Shown: in pieces, positions 54,120-64,000 of the stretch
Position numbering within the stretch: the stretch's first letter is position 1
Layout of the letters: each line of letters starts with the position of its first letter
NCBI GenBank assembly: GCA_024742305.1
Contig: JANSYQ010000006.1
Coordinates: forward strand, 1-64,000
Direction of reading: 5' to 3'
Origin: a bacterium
Lineage (GTDB): Bacteria; Bacteroidota; Bacteroidia; Flavobacteriales_D; Crocinitomicaceae
DNA length: 64,000 nt
Notes under the pieces: generated by a model
Database searches by the model: none
What the model saw: only the letters and a program-made list of their open reading frames with translations
Told to the model about the DNA's origin: nothing
Made by a program: the position numbers and the translations under genes

Positions 54120-55577
54120 ATGAGAGAAGAAGTAGATATTTCGAAGGATATAGATGAAACGCGCCAAGGCGAGGCTACGGTGATAGAAGGGAACACCCCA
54201 ACTACAGGAAAGAAACTCTATGTAGAAAGTTACGGTTGTGCCATGAATTTTGCGGACAGCGAGGTAGTTGCCTCGATTATGACCAAAGAAGGATACTCCA
54301 CAACGGGTAATGTTGATGAAGCCGATGTGGTATTGATCAACACGTGTTCGATTCGTGAGAATGCAGAAGAACGTGTTCGTCACCGTTTAACAAATTTCAA
54401 AAAGCGCAAGGAGCGCGAACCAGAATTGGTCGTAGGGATCTTAGGCTGTATGGCTGAGCGATTAAAGAAACAGCTTTTGGAAGAAGAGAAGTTGGTGGAT
54501 TTGGTTGCCGGTCCTGATGCTTATCGAGACCTACCCGGGTTGGTTGGAGAAGTAGAAAGCGGTCAGAAGGCAGTGAATGTTTTGCTTTCTCGCGACGAAA
54601 CGTATGCGGATATTGCTCCCATTCGATTGGATAAAAACGGCGTTTCTAGTTTTGTTTCCATTACGCGAGGGTGCGATAACATGTGCTCGTTCTGCGTGGT
54701 TCCATTCACAAGAGGACGTGAGCGCTCTCGTGACCCTCATACCATTGTTCAGGAATGTCAAGATTTATTCGATCAAGGCTATCGTGAAGTGACTTTGCTT
54801 GGGCAAAATGTAGATTCGTACCGATGGAACATGACATCGAAAGGAGAGATTAAAGATGAAACGAAGCCAACAACCAATTTTGCACAATTGATGGAGATGG
54901 TAGCACAAGTTTCTCCCGATTTACGCATTCGCTTTTCTACATCGCATCCCAAAGACATGACGGACGAAGTTTTGGAGGTGATTGCTAAATACGACAACAT
55001 TAGCAATTACATCCACCTACCGGTACAATCGGGTCACTCAGACACATTACAGCGCATGAACCGAGGATATACTCGAGAGTGGTACATGAATAGAATTGAT
55101 GCTATCAAACGCATCGTACCTGACTGCGCTATCTCTACAGATATCATCACCGGTTTTTGTGGTGAAACAGACGAAGAGCACGAAGCTACTTTGTCGTTGA
55201 TGAAGGAAGTAAAATTTGATTTCGCCTACATGTACCAGTACTCTGAGCGTCCGAAAACATTGGCAGAGCGCCGATTTGAAGACGATGTTCCGAAGGAGGT
55301 AAAAAGTAAGCGCTTGATTGAAATTATTGACCTTCAACAAGAGCACTCATTGGAACATCACAAAGCAAGAATTGGGAAGATTGATCGCGTTCTTGTGGAA
55401 GGAGTTTCCAAGCGCTCTGACGAAGAAATGGCGGGTCGTAATGATCAAAATGTGAAGGTCATTTTTCCGAAAGGCAATTTTAAGAAGTGTGACTACGTTA
55501 TGGTGAAGATTACTGATTGTACCGCTGCTACCTTGCGCGGAGAGGTGGTTGAAGTGCTTCCACCGGCAAAGAACTGA
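54120..55577 (+). CDS. miaB: tRNA-2-methylthio-N6-dimethylallyladenosine synthase MiaB
   Basis: 485 residues. The first Fe-S cluster uses Cys40, Cys76 and Cys110 ([28 protein letters not shown]). The radical-SAM cluster is CDNMCSFC (185, 189, 192). A C-terminal TRAM domain (about 410-480) binds tRNA. It adds a methylthio group to i6A37. It leads an apparent operon through secG: the next ATG lies one base after its stop codon. Confidence 0.96.
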   Translation: MREEVDISKDIDETRQGEATVIEGNTPTTGKKLYVESYGCAMNFADSEVVASIMTKEGYSTTGNVDEADVVLINTCSIRENAEERVRHRLTNFKKRKEREPELVVGILGCMAERLKKQLLEEEKLVDLVAGPDAYRDLPGLVGEVESGQKAVNVLLSRDETYADIAPIRLDKNGVSSFVSITRGCDNMCSFCVVPFTRGRERSRDPHTIVQECQDLFDQGYREVTLLGQNVDSYRWNMTSKGEIKDETKPTTNFAQLMEMVAQVSPDLRIRFSTSHPKDMTDEVLEVIAKYDNISNYIHLPVQSGHSDTLQRMNRGYTREWYMNRIDAIKRIVPDCAISTDIITGFCGETDEEHEATLSLMKEVKFDFAYMYQYSERPKTLAERRFEDDVPKEVKSKRLIEIIDLQQEHSLEHHKARIGKIDRVLVEGVSKRSDEEMAGRNDQNVKVIFPKGNFKKCDYVMVKITDCTAATLRGEVVEVLPPAKN

Positions 55578-55578
55578 T

Positions 55579-56820
55579 ATGGATATTCAACAGGTCAAAC
55601 AACGATTTGGAATTATTGGAAATGCCCCGTTACTGAATCGGGCGTTGGAAGTTGCCTTGCAGGTGGCTCCCACTGATATTTCTGTTCTTGTCACGGGAGA
55701 AAGTGGAACTGGAAAAGAAATTATCCCTCAAGTCATTCACCAGTTAAGCTCTCGCAAACACGCAGAATACATTGCAGTCAACTGTGGTGCCATTCCGGAA
55801 GGAACCATTGACTCTGAGTTATTTGGACACGAAAAAGGAGCCTTTACGGGTGCCAGCGGAAGCAGAAAAGGATATTTTGAAGTCGCAGATGGAGGAACCA
55901 TCTTTTTGGACGAAGTTGCAGAGCTTCCCATGCAAACCCAAGTACGATTGTTGCGTGTTTTAGAAACAGGAGAGTTCATCCGCGTGGGATCTTCAAAAGT
56001 GATCAAAACGAACGTTCGAGTGGTTGCCGCCACAAACGAAAATATGCCCCAAGCAATCGCTAAAGGTAAATTCAGAGAAGACTTGTACTATCGATTGAGC
56101 ACGGTGCCTATTCCTTTGCCTCCACTTAGAAATCGCGATGGCGACATTCACTTACTTTTTAGAAAGTTTGCGAATGACTTCGGGGACAAATATCGCATGC
56201 CTGTAATCAAACTTACGGAAGATGCAGTGTACATGTTGAACAGCTACTCTTGGCCCGGCAATATTCGTCAGCTGAAGAATGTTGTGGAGCAAATTTCGGT
56301 GATTGAAACAGAGCGCGAAATTGACGCTGTTTCCTTACAATCTTACTTACCCGCCGAACGCGAAAATACGCCTGCTGTAATCAATGAGTCATCCTCAGAA
56401 AGTATCAACGAACGTGAGTTGATGTACAAGTTTCTTTTCGACATGAAAAAGGACTTAACTGAGTTGAAAAAGTTGGTCGTGGAAATTTTGTCTAACGGCG
56501 AAGATATCAGTCTAAATCGTGAGCAAGCTCAAATGCTGAATCGCATGTATGACGATGTCCCTGAATCTCGACAACAATTGCTCCCTCCTGCTCCACCAAC
56601 GAGTGCGCCATCGGTTTACACTCCCACTTCTCACGATAACGACGGTTTCGAAGAACACGAAGAGGTGGAAGAGTCGCTTTCGTTGGAGGACACCGAGAAG
56701 GAACTCATAAAAAAAGCACTTCAGAAGCACAAAGGAAAGCGAAAATATGCCGCTTCCGAGCTGGGAATAAGTGAGCGAACTCTATACCGTAAGATCAAAG
56801 AATACAATCTGACTGATTGA
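55579..56820 (+). CDS. Sigma-54 interaction domain transcription activator without receiver
   Basis: 413 residues from the ATG at 55579. The AAA+ domain starts almost at once: Walker A GESGTGKE (40-47), the sigma-54 loop GAFTGA (87-92) and Walker B GTIFLDE (106-112). A linker (about 260-370) precedes a Fis-type helix-turn-helix (about 375-411; RKYAASELGISERTLYRKI). There is no receiver or sensor domain, so control must come from other proteins or from expression level. It overlaps the lptE start by one base (TGATG). Confidence 0.93.
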   Translation: MDIQQVKQRFGIIGNAPLLNRALEVALQVAPTDISVLVTGESGTGKEIIPQVIHQLSSRKHAEYIAVNCGAIPEGTIDSELFGHEKGAFTGASGSRKGYFEVADGGTIFLDEVAELPMQTQVRLLRVLETGEFIRVGSSKVIKTNVRVVAATNENMPQAIAKGKFREDLYYRLSTVPIPLPPLRNRDGDIHLLFRKFANDFGDKYRMPVIKLTEDAVYMLNSYSWPGNIRQLKNVVEQISVIETEREIDAVSLQSYLPAERENTPAVINESSSESINERELMYKFLFDMKKDLTELKKLVVEILSNGEDISLNREQAQMLNRMYDDVPESRQQLLPPAPPTSAPSVYTPTSHDNDGFEEHEEVEESLSLEDTEKELIKKALQKHKGKRKYAASELGISERTLYRKIKEYNLTD

Positions 56821-57329
56821 TGCACAAAATTCTATCCATAGCAGTCGTATTATTTGGATTGACCAGTTGCTGGCCAACCCGAGTATCATTCGTTGATGTT
56901 AGCATGCCTGAGGAATGGAAGTCATTCACGGTAAAAACGCTGGAGAACAACACTGGAAACGCTCCATTGAGTTACAACGCAACACTGACGGAATTGATCA
57001 AGGATGGGATTCAGAACAACTCTCGACTTTCACTGGAAGACAACGTCGACAACTCTGAGGTAAACATCGAAGGAATCATCTCATCCTACACCATTACACC
57101 AGTAGCACTTCAGGAGGGTGATGCTGCAGCTCAAAACCGATTGACCGTAACTGTCCAATTTGAAATTTTCATCTCGGAACCGGAGGAAGATATTATGGAA
57201 TTGACGAGTAGCCGATTTATCGATTACGATGCAAACACAGACTTGGGAACAGTCGAAAATGAGCTGCTGAGTGAAGTGAGTGACCAAATTGTACAGGATG
57301 TACTCAACAAACTTTTTTCGAACTGGTAA
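56820..57329 (+). CDS. lptE: LptE family lipoprotein
   Basis: 169 residues. Lipobox LTSC (Cys17). After SVSMPEEW-like sequence come [16 protein letters not shown] and a beta/alpha layout of the Bacteroidota LptE type. LptE plugs the LptD barrel and helps place lipopolysaccharide in the outer membrane; lptD is not here. The stop codon shares its last base with the next start. Confidence 0.85.
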   Translation: MHKILSIAVVLFGLTSCWPTRVSFVDVSMPEEWKSFTVKTLENNTGNAPLSYNATLTELIKDGIQNNSRLSLEDNVDNSEVNIEGIISSYTITPVALQEGDAAAQNRLTVTVQFEIFISEPEEDIMELTSSRFIDYDANTDLGTVENELLSEVSDQIVQDVLNKLFSNW

Positions 57330-58543
57330 TGTTGACAGGCAAAGAAATAGGTCGTTTGATTGCCCATCCTGAGGAAATCGCATCGGAGCAATTGTCGTCA
57401 ATCGCGGAACTTTCCAAAAAATATCCATACGCCCAGCTTTTCCCGATTTTGTATCTGAAGGGAATGCATGCGAGTGAGTCCTTGGATTTTGAAACTGCAC
57501 TGCAAGAACATTCCTATAAAATTTCGGATAGGGCTCAATTATATGCGCTAATTCACGCTACAGATGTACAACGTGACGTCTCTCACCATACAACAAGTTC
57601 AGAGCAAACGAACTCGACCACCACTTCGAATGATTCGATAGACGCTGGTCAAGAAAGCTCGATGACCAACTTGAAGGAACAGCATGAGGTTGACAGAGCA
57701 GCTTCGCTCGATGGAGGGAATGAGAATGATGTTGAAGATGACATCCCGGCAAGCTCGATGACCGTTTTAAACGACACGACAAGCTCAGAGCAAGCAAGCT
57801 CGAAGTCCAACACAAGTGATTCGAGAAATTCAGTGCAAACAGACTCGACCACCGAATCGGAAGAAAAGTCTGAGGTTGACAGCTCGACTTCGCTCGATGG
57901 CGAGAAAGAGAATGATGATGAAGATGGTATCTCGACAAGCTCGGTAACCGGATTAAATGAATCTCCGAAACCAACTGATGCGCTGGAAGAAAGCATTTTA
58001 CATCATGCCGTAGCGAATAACTATCAATTGGAAGCGCTCACTCCGGAGGAAGAAGAGAAGTTGAAGCAGCGTGAATCCTCAACTGCACTTCACGTCCAAT
58101 CAGATAAAAGCGATGACCAATCGACTCCGCTTGAAGACCAACACGAAATGGAAGTGGAAGACTCTATCCCGGAAGTTCGAGTGGATGGAAAGCAATCGTT
58201 TACCGCTTGGCTTCATGCCGATACCAATTATGAAGAATCGGAAGATGAAAGCGCTTCTATTCGAGCAGTGGTAGAGGATTTTTCAGAATTTGATCCATTG
58301 GAATCGTTGTATGGAGAAGTAGAAAAACCAAAGAAAGAGTTCTTCTCTCCCACTAAAAAAGCGAAGGAAAGTTTGAGCGAATCCAAACTTCCTGTTAGTG
58401 AGACATTGGCGAAAGTTTATGCCATGCAAGGGAATTATCCGAAGGCAATTGCTGCTTACGAAGAATTAATCTTGTCAAATCCAGAAAAAAAGAGTTTCTT
58501 TGCAATCCAAATTGAAGAATTACAGAAAAAATTGAATCCATAA
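57329..58543 (+). CDS. TPR-end protein with Ser/Asp/Glu repeat linker
   Basis: 404 residues. A helical N-terminal domain (1-80; [20 protein letters not shown]-type) and a C-terminal TPR helix pair (about 350-404; [22 protein letters not shown]) enclose an acidic, Ser/Thr-rich middle. Residues 88-149 and 150-211 are two copies of a 62-residue unit (TTSSEQ, SLDG, SSMTVLN/SSVTGLN). The gene starts in the lptE stop and ends in the secG start. The end domains look conserved in this operon position; function unknown. Confidence 0.8.
   Translation: MLTGKEIGRLIAHPEEIASEQLSSIAELSKKYPYAQLFPILYLKGMHASESLDFETALQEHSYKISDRAQLYALIHATDVQRDVSHHTTSSEQTNSTTTSNDSIDAGQESSMTNLKEQHEVDRAASLDGGNENDVEDDIPASSMTVLNDTTSSEQASSKSNTSDSRNSVQTDSTTESEEKSEVDSSTSLDGEKENDDEDGISTSSVTGLNESPKPTDALEESILHHAVANNYQLEALTPEEEEKLKQRESSTALHVQSDKSDDQSTPLEDQHEMEVEDSIPEVRVDGKQSFTAWLHADTNYEESEDESASIRAVVEDFSEFDPLESLYGEVEKPKKEFFSPTKKAKESLSESKLPVSETLAKVYAMQGNYPKAIAAYEELILSNPEKKSFFAIQIEELQKKLNP
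57590..57961 (+). repeat. Imperfect tandem duplication of a 186-bp coding unit
   Basis: Two in-frame copies (57590-57775 and 57776-57961), each encoding 62 residues with the same order of TTSSEQ, SLDG and a final SS-x-T-x-LN. The unit length is a multiple of three, so copy changes would keep the frame. Confidence 0.75.
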
Positions 58544-58893
58544 TGTTAGCTACAGTTATAACAGGTGTTATCCTTCTAGCAAGTATCCTTTTGGTATTTG
58601 TTGTTTACATCCAGAATCCAAAAGGAGGAGGATTGAGTTCTGATTTCGGAAGTGCTCAGCAAATTGGCGGTGTGCAAAAAACGAATGACTTCATTGACAA
58701 AACCACTTGGGGATTGGCAGCCGTAATTGGTGCGCTAAGCATCTTTTTAACGGTGAACACTATGTCGCCGAAGCAGGAGCTTCCATCGCAAGACGATCAG
58801 GAACAAAATGATCAACAACAGCAGCAACAGCAGCAACAACAACAACAGCAACAACAGCAACAACAGCAGCAACAACAACGTCAAACTCAGTAA
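58543..58893 (+). CDS. secG: Preprotein translocase subunit SecG with polyglutamine tail
   Basis: 116 residues. Two transmembrane helices (about 3-23 and 56-75) flank the SecG loop QNPKGGGLSSDFGSAQQIGG. After residue 80 comes an acidic stretch and a run of 22 Gln, ending RQTQ. SecG assists SecYE in export. The normal family length is about 75-110. The start overlaps the TPR gene stop (TAATG). Confidence 0.93.
   Translation: MLATVITGVILLASILLVFVVYIQNPKGGGLSSDFGSAQQIGGVQKTNDFIDKTTWGLAAVIGALSIFLTVNTMSPKQELPSQDDQEQNDQQQQQQQQQQQQQQQQQQQQQQRQTQ
58813..58878 (+). repeat. CAA/CAG microsatellite in secG (22 Gln codons)
   Basis: Twenty-two consecutive CAA or CAG codons in the last part of secG. The mixed codons reduce but do not remove slippage potential; changes of three bases only shift tail length. 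Confidence 0.92.
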
Positions 58894-58913
58894 TTGTTGA
58901 TTTAAAGATATTG

Positions 58914-58942
58914 AAAGCCGGTCATTTTGATCGGCTTTTTTT
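58914..58942 (+). terminator. Terminator of the miaB-secG operon
   Basis: AAAGCCGGTC, loop ATTTT, GATCGGCTTT with a T run, 21 bases after the secG stop. The pairs include one G-U. Confidence 0.9.
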
Positions 58943-58952
58943 GTGTTCGATA

Positions 58953-58978
58953 TGTCACTCTGTCACGACGAACTGACA
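58953..58978. promoter_or_regulatory. Possible operator upstream of groES
   Basis: TGTCA (58953-58957), TGTCA (58961-58965) and the inverted TGACA (58974-58978) lie about 90-110 bases before groES. The last two form an inverted repeat with an 8-base spacer. No CIRCE element was seen. A stress-control role is a guess. Confidence 0.3.
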
Positions 58979-59063
58979 AACAATCATTCTTTTCAATCGA
59001 ATTCTTTGATGGCACAGAATTGGGGTATTGGCAGATGAGAATTAAAAACAAAAAATAAGCTAT

Positions 59064-59339
59064 ATGTCAACACAATTCAAACCACTTGCAGACCGCGTTC
59101 TGATAGAGCCGGCACCTGCAGAGCAAACAACTGCCAGCGGAATCATTATTCCTGATTCTGCGAAAGAAAAGCCGTTGAAAGGTAAAGTAGTCGCTGCTGG
59201 AAATGGAAAAGTGGACGAACCCATGACGGTTAAAGTCGGTGATGAGGTATTGTACGGTCAATATTCCGGAACGGAGATCAAATTGGACGGAACGACCTAC
59301 CTGATCATGCGCGAAGCAGACATCTACGGTATTTTTTAA
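59064..59339 (+). CDS. groES: Co-chaperonin GroES
   Basis: 91 residues. [20 protein letters not shown] starts the fold; the mobile loop is followed by [26 protein letters not shown] and a final READIYGI. It caps the GroEL cavity. groEL follows after 42 bases in the same unit. A terminator upstream separates it from secG. Confidence 0.97.
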   Translation: MSTQFKPLADRVLIEPAPAEQTTASGIIIPDSAKEKPLKGKVVAAGNGKVDEPMTVKVGDEVLYGQYSGTEIKLDGTTYLIMREADIYGIF

Positions 59340-59360
59340 TATTCAATAATTAATTGATAA

Positions 59361-61016
<1,656 letters not shown>

Positions 61017-61020
61017 TATC

Positions 61021-61062
61021 GACTTCGCTCGACTACCTTAGGACTTCGCTCGACTACCTTAG
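61021..61062. repeat. Two tandem copies of a 21-bp unit after groEL
   Basis: The unit begins GACTTCGCTCGACTACC and is repeated perfectly at 61021-61041 and 61042-61062. CTTAGGAC in the first junction can pair with GTCCTAAG just downstream (near 61068-61075). Confidence 0.85.
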
Positions 61063-61158
61063 GCTTTGTCCTAAGAATCGGGTACTTTGAGTGAAGAATC
61101 AGTAGTTTACTATGGTTGGTTATTGAGCGGAGCCGATATGCCCAACCTAAAGAACATA

Positions 61159-61199
61159 AAAGGTCGTTTTCCTGATTTTTATCGGGACGGCCTTTTTTC
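61159..61199 (+). terminator. Terminator of the groES-groEL operon
   Basis: AAAGGTCGT, inner CCTGAT/ATCGGG, ACGGCCTTT followed by T. The arms contain two G-U pairs. Confidence 0.85.
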
Positions 61200-61251
61200 A
61201 CGATGGATGCTTCCTGATTTTGTTCAGATAGTATCGTCGACTTTATATAGG

Positions 61252-61284
61252 AACCCTGACATCGTAAGATCGTCGGGGTTCTTC
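61252..61284. terminator. Third AACCCTGAC-family hairpin
   Basis: AACCCTGAC ATC GTAA GATC GTCGGGGTT followed by CTTCTTT. It closely resembles the hairpins at 13884 and 43629. It lies in the convergent gap just before the channel gene stop at 61286, so the strand served is unclear. Confidence 0.7.
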
Positions 61285-61285
61285 T

Positions 61286-62083
61286 TTATCGGTGGGTCAT
61301 TTCTGCTCCACACTGATTGCAAAAAACAGATCCGGAAGGGTTATCGTGTTCACATTTCGGACAGAGATTGTCGTTTCTACCATCGGACTTATATCGAGAC
61401 ATTTCTACTGAAATTAAACCCGTAGGAACCGCGATAATTACGTAACCAAGAATCATCATAAGCGATGACAAAATCTTGCCTAAATCTGTAGATGGTGTGA
61501 TATCTCCGTAACCCACTGTTGTTGTCGTCACAATCGCCCAATAAATGCTGGAAGGGATAGAGTCAAAACCATTGCTCCCTCCTTCTATAACGTACATTGC
61601 GGTTCCTGCCATAATCATCATCATAACGACGAAGACCATGAAGACAACGATTCGATAATAACTCGCCCGCAATGAGTGCATCAATGCTTGTGATTCCGAT
61701 GTAAATCTATTCAACTTTAAAATTCTAAAGATTCGCAGAAGACGCAAAGCGCGAATAGCTACCAATGAGTGATAGCCGGATATGAATGGCGTAATAAATG
61801 TTGGTAAGATTGAAGCTAAGTCAACGATTCCCCAAAAGCTGAAAATATATCGTAAGGGTTTCGGAGAAATGACGATACGGAGTAAATATTCAATGGTAAA
61901 AATTACAGTGAATCCCACCTCGATATAGAAGAGTTCTTCGCCATAGACTTCTCGCCATTTGGGAACGCTCTCCAATAAAACGACCAAAACAGACGCTAAA
62001 ATTAGAATTAAGAGAATGAGGTCAAAATTTTTCCCTGCACGTGTAGAAGTCCCAAAAACAACGGTATGTAAGCGTTCTCTCAT
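61286..62083 (-). CDS. Voltage-gated potassium-channel-like protein with C-terminal zinc ribbon
   Basis: 265 residues from the ATG at 62083; upstream in-frame Met would add 13 unsupported residues. Helices S1-S6 are recognisable: an S4-like RALRLLRIFRILKLNR, the pore helix and filter TTTTVGYGD, and a final S6 with IAVPTGLISVEM. After the membrane part a short tail carries CPKC ... CNQC, a four-cysteine zinc ribbon. Channels of this kind normally have a different cytosolic module; the ribbon is unusual. It is a lone gene, convergent with groEL. Confidence 0.88.
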   Translation of the reverse strand: MRERLHTVVFGTSTRAGKNFDLILLILILASVLVVLLESVPKWREVYGEELFYIEVGFTVIFTIEYLLRIVISPKPLRYIFSFWGIVDLASILPTFITPFISGYHSLVAIRALRLLRIFRILKLNRFTSESQALMHSLRASYYRIVVFMVFVVMMMIMAGTAMYVIEGGSNGFDSIPSSIYWAIVTTTTVGYGDITPSTDLGKILSSLMMILGYVIIAVPTGLISVEMSRYKSDGRNDNLCPKCEHDNPSGSVFCNQCGAEMTHR

Positions 62084-62254
62084 CGGCGTAAATATAACAA
62101 ATCGTATTGCCAAAACGCACAATTATTATGCACACACACAATTAACATCAATTAACAAACGTTCTAAAGTGAGATTAATCAAATTTATAACCTACAGATT
62201 TCACTCAGATTTGTGTTCTAGATTTGAATTAACGAAACGCAAAATTACAAACCT

Positions 62255-62728
62255 ATGTTCTCCTTTTCTTATTCTAAAGCACTGTTCATATTTGTGCTTA
62301 CGGCTATCGGGTTATACTCCTTCAATAGCTGCCAAAAATGGGTCCGACCCGACAACGAAACAACTATCAGCACCTTTGGTGACGGCGAAAGTGTAGACGA
62401 CGACCATCAATATAATGGATACAATTGTATGAATTGCCATTATACTGAAGGGCGAGGAACCGGCTGGTTTTCAGTAGCTGGAACAATCTTCGGAAATCCA
62501 GGTGATGCGGTAGTTAGAGTGTATAATGACGTGAATCAAAATCCTATTTTAGAGATTCAGACCGATGCGCATGGCAACTTCTACACAACAGAAGATATTT
62601 CTATTCAAAGTGGTGTAATTGTTTCCATTCAAAAGCCCAATGGTCAAGAAGATTTTATGGAAGATAAAATCTTCACGGGTCAATGCAGCATGTGCCACGG
62701 TGTGAGCACTTCAAAACTTTCTTTCTAA
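62255..62728 (+). CDS. Lipoprotein with two CxxCH motifs around a beta domain
   Basis: 157 residues. A signal with Cys26 (FNSC) suggests a lipoprotein. CMNCH (58-62) and CSMCH (144-148) are c-type haem-attachment motifs. Between them is a carboxypeptidase-regulatory-like beta sandwich (about 70-140; GNPGDAVVRVYNDV, DAHGNFYTTEDI). The nearby Met and His could be axial ligands, not verified. With the thioredoxin and ApbE genes behind it, it may be a surface or periplasmic electron carrier. Confidence 0.75.
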   Translation: MFSFSYSKALFIFVLTAIGLYSFNSCQKWVRPDNETTISTFGDGESVDDDHQYNGYNCMNCHYTEGRGTGWFSVAGTIFGNPGDAVVRVYNDVNQNPILEIQTDAHGNFYTTEDISIQSGVIVSIQKPNGQEDFMEDKIFTGQCSMCHGVSTSKLSF

Positions 62729-62747
62729 CACTCAAAAACGAATTCCT

Positions 62748-63212
62748 ATGAAATTAGCACTTGGAACGTGCGCCTTCTTGGGCGCCCTACTCTTCTATTC
62801 TTTTGTTTTTTCTCCTCCTTCCTCAGCTCTAGAGCAACAATGGGAGGTTGACTTTGACACCGCCAAATCAAAAGCGGGAGAAGATAAATTGATACTCATG
62901 AGTTTCCGTGGGTCCGATTGGTGCGCGGCTTGCAAACGATTGGAAAAAACCTTTTTCGAAGATGAAGAATTCCTTCAATTCGCGGCGGACAATCTCGTGC
63001 TGTTGAAGCTTGATTTTCCCATGAAAAAAGCCAATCAATTGGAAAGAGAGCAAACGAAACATAATGAAGCTCTTGCCGAAAAATATAATCCTGATGGTAA
63101 ATTTCCTCGGGTGCTTTTATTCAATGGTTCCGGAGAACTTTTGGGCGAATTGAAAACCCCAATGAATTCTACGGATGAATACATCAACGCAATTAAAAAG
63201 TATCAGGAATGA
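62748..63212 (+). CDS. Thioredoxin-fold secreted protein
   Basis: 154 residues. A signal or membrane anchor covers residues 1-27. The active-site CxxC is Cys59-Cys62 in GSDWCAACKRLEKTFF, and the fold continues with NLVLLKLDFP and FPRVLLFNGSGELLGEL. It should reduce or exchange disulfides outside the cytoplasm, possibly keeping the CxxCH cysteines open for haem. The stop overlaps the apbE start by ATGA. Confidence 0.88.
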   Translation: MKLALGTCAFLGALLFYSFVFSPPSSALEQQWEVDFDTAKSKAGEDKLILMSFRGSDWCAACKRLEKTFFEDEEFLQFAADNLVLLKLDFPMKKANQLEREQTKHNEALAEKYNPDGKFPRVLLFNGSGELLGELKTPMNSTDEYINAIKKYQE

Positions 63213-64000
63213 GATTGCTATTCATTTATCTTTTCATCCCCTCATTTGCCTGTATCTCCCAAGTCGCGTACTCTGTTGATACGGTTCTTATGGGATCCTC
63301 ATTTTCATTTACTGCCGTCGCTTCGAATAATGACCAAGCGAAAACTGCTGCGAAAGCGGGATTGAATCGAGTGATTGCTTTGGAGCGAATGATTAGTAGC
63401 TGGGATCCAAATTCTGAAACTTCTCGCGTAAATATAAACGCCGGAATTGCACCTCAAAAAGTATCCATCGAACTGTTTGAACTCGTTCGTAGATCGGTAA
63501 AAATATCACGACTCACGCAAGGAGTTTTCGATATCACTTTTGCTTCCATCGATAAAATTTGGGATTTCAACTCGAACTATACCAAAATCCCTGATTCGGC
63601 GGAAATCAAGGCATCTGTGTCAAAAATCGACTATCGAAAGATTGTATTAAACCCAGCCGATACCACGATCTTCCTCAAAGAAAAGGGAATGAAGATGGGG
63701 TTTGGAGCCATTGGAAAAGGGTTCGCCGCAGAGGAGGCTAAAAGCATCATGATTGAGAACGGAGCAACCTCTGGCGTAGTCAATGCTGGTGGAGATTTGT
63801 GCGCTTGGGGTGAGAAGTCCTACCAAAACGAATGGACCATCGGCATTCAGGACCCCGATAACAAGGGGAATGTCTTGATGTCTGTTCCGGCTCGTGACTG
63901 CGCAGTGGTTACCTCCGGGAACTATGAAAAGTTTGTCCTTATTGATGGTCAGGAATACTGCCATATCATTCACCCGAAAACTGGTTGGCCGGCGAGAAAC
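63209..64000 (+). CDS. apbE: FAD:protein FMN transferase ApbE (partial, C-terminus beyond window)
   Basis: 264 codons are visible. A signal or lipobox-like start (FAC15) is followed by VDTVLMGSSFSFTAV and SSWDPNSETSRVN. FAD-binding and catalytic marks are MGFGAIGKGFAAEEA, VVNAGGDLCAWG and HIIHPKTG near the edge. ApbE attaches FMN to threonine residues of extracytoplasmic flavoproteins using FAD. It is coupled to the thioredoxin-like gene. In several Bacteroidota a DUF4266 and a DUF3570 gene follow, which would be the next thing to look for beyond the window. Confidence 0.93.
   Translation, partial: MRLLFIYLFIPSFACISQVAYSVDTVLMGSSFSFTAVASNNDQAKTAAKAGLNRVIALERMISSWDPNSETSRVNINAGIAPQKVSIELFELVRRSVKISRLTQGVFDITFASIDKIWDFNSNYTKIPDSAEIKASVSKIDYRKIVLNPADTTIFLKEKGMKMGFGAIGKGFAAEEAKSIMIENGATSGVVNAGGDLCAWGEKSYQNEWTIGIQDPDNKGNVLMSVPARDCAVVTSGNYEKFVLIDGQEYCHIIHPKTGWPARN

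Noticed and set aside
61087-61425. Plus-strand open frame of 112 codons after groEL
   Set aside because: It crosses two terminator hairpins and the end of the channel gene, and its translation has no recognisable features.

Overview
The window is a chromosomal segment of a gliding-type Bacteroidota. Flavobacteriales is very likely, and a Crocinitomicaceae/Cryomorphaceae-like lineage is a guess. Evidence: genes of the gliding/type IX secretion (T9SS) set (gldB, gldC, gldD, gldE, gldK, gldL, gldM, gldN, a porP/sprF-like gene), four secreted proteins with T9SS C-terminal sorting domains, A-rich leaders without Shine-Dalgarno sequences, and several Bacteroidota-type promoters (TTG, about 19 nt, TAnnTTTG). 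I see no tRNA, rRNA, IS element, prophage or CRISPR array. About 52 protein genes are supported. Both ends cut genes: an alpha-2-macroglobulin lipoprotein on the left and apbE on the right.

Layout. 1-8047, mostly minus strand: alpha-2-macroglobulin (partial), a type B T9SS cargo, a CPBP protease, recX, an RNase E/G gene, a 30-codon AURKAIP1/COX24-like gene, and HU. 8155-13863, plus strand: mutY, ssb, gldE, gldD, folK and an abundant-looking OmpA/TPR lipoprotein. 13864-16644: a gene-poor leader with a candidate upstream ORF and a long hairpin ahead of a lamin-tail T9SS cargo. 16868-20255: a DUF4476 lipoprotein, a glycosyltransferase, clpP and clpX. 20310-25242, minus strand: a leucine-rich-repeat protein and partner, trmB and a membrane protein. 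25427-30102: a histidine kinase with an interrupted N-terminus, then gldB, gldC, a DUF2797 gene and a kelch T9SS cargo on the minus strand. 30178-34792, plus strand: an outer-membrane barrel, nadE, an M48 protease and a second barrel. 34804-38000: ferredoxin, two small lipoproteins and an ABC-F ATPase.

38079-50163 is the T9SS core, read right to left: porP/sprF-like, gldK, gldL, gldM, gldN, a terminator, then a second gldN-type gene, an FG-GAP/ASPIC T9SS cargo and a second gldM-type gene. The two GldM proteins are identical over their first 42 residues (cytoplasmic/membrane segment) and diverge afterwards. This suggests an alternative shaft and ring component using the same GldL motor, and it is the best candidate for an undescribed system here.

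50328-64000: a degenerate arginase-fold protein and topA (minus); then miaB, a sigma-54 activator, lptE, a repeat-bearing TPR protein, secG with a polyglutamine tail, groES and groEL (plus); a potassium channel carrying a zinc ribbon (minus); and a lipoprotein with two CxxCH motifs, a thioredoxin-like protein and ApbE (plus), which looks like an extracytoplasmic redox module continuing beyond the window.

Gene and motif calls come from reading translations and sequence by eye. No database search or folding program was run.
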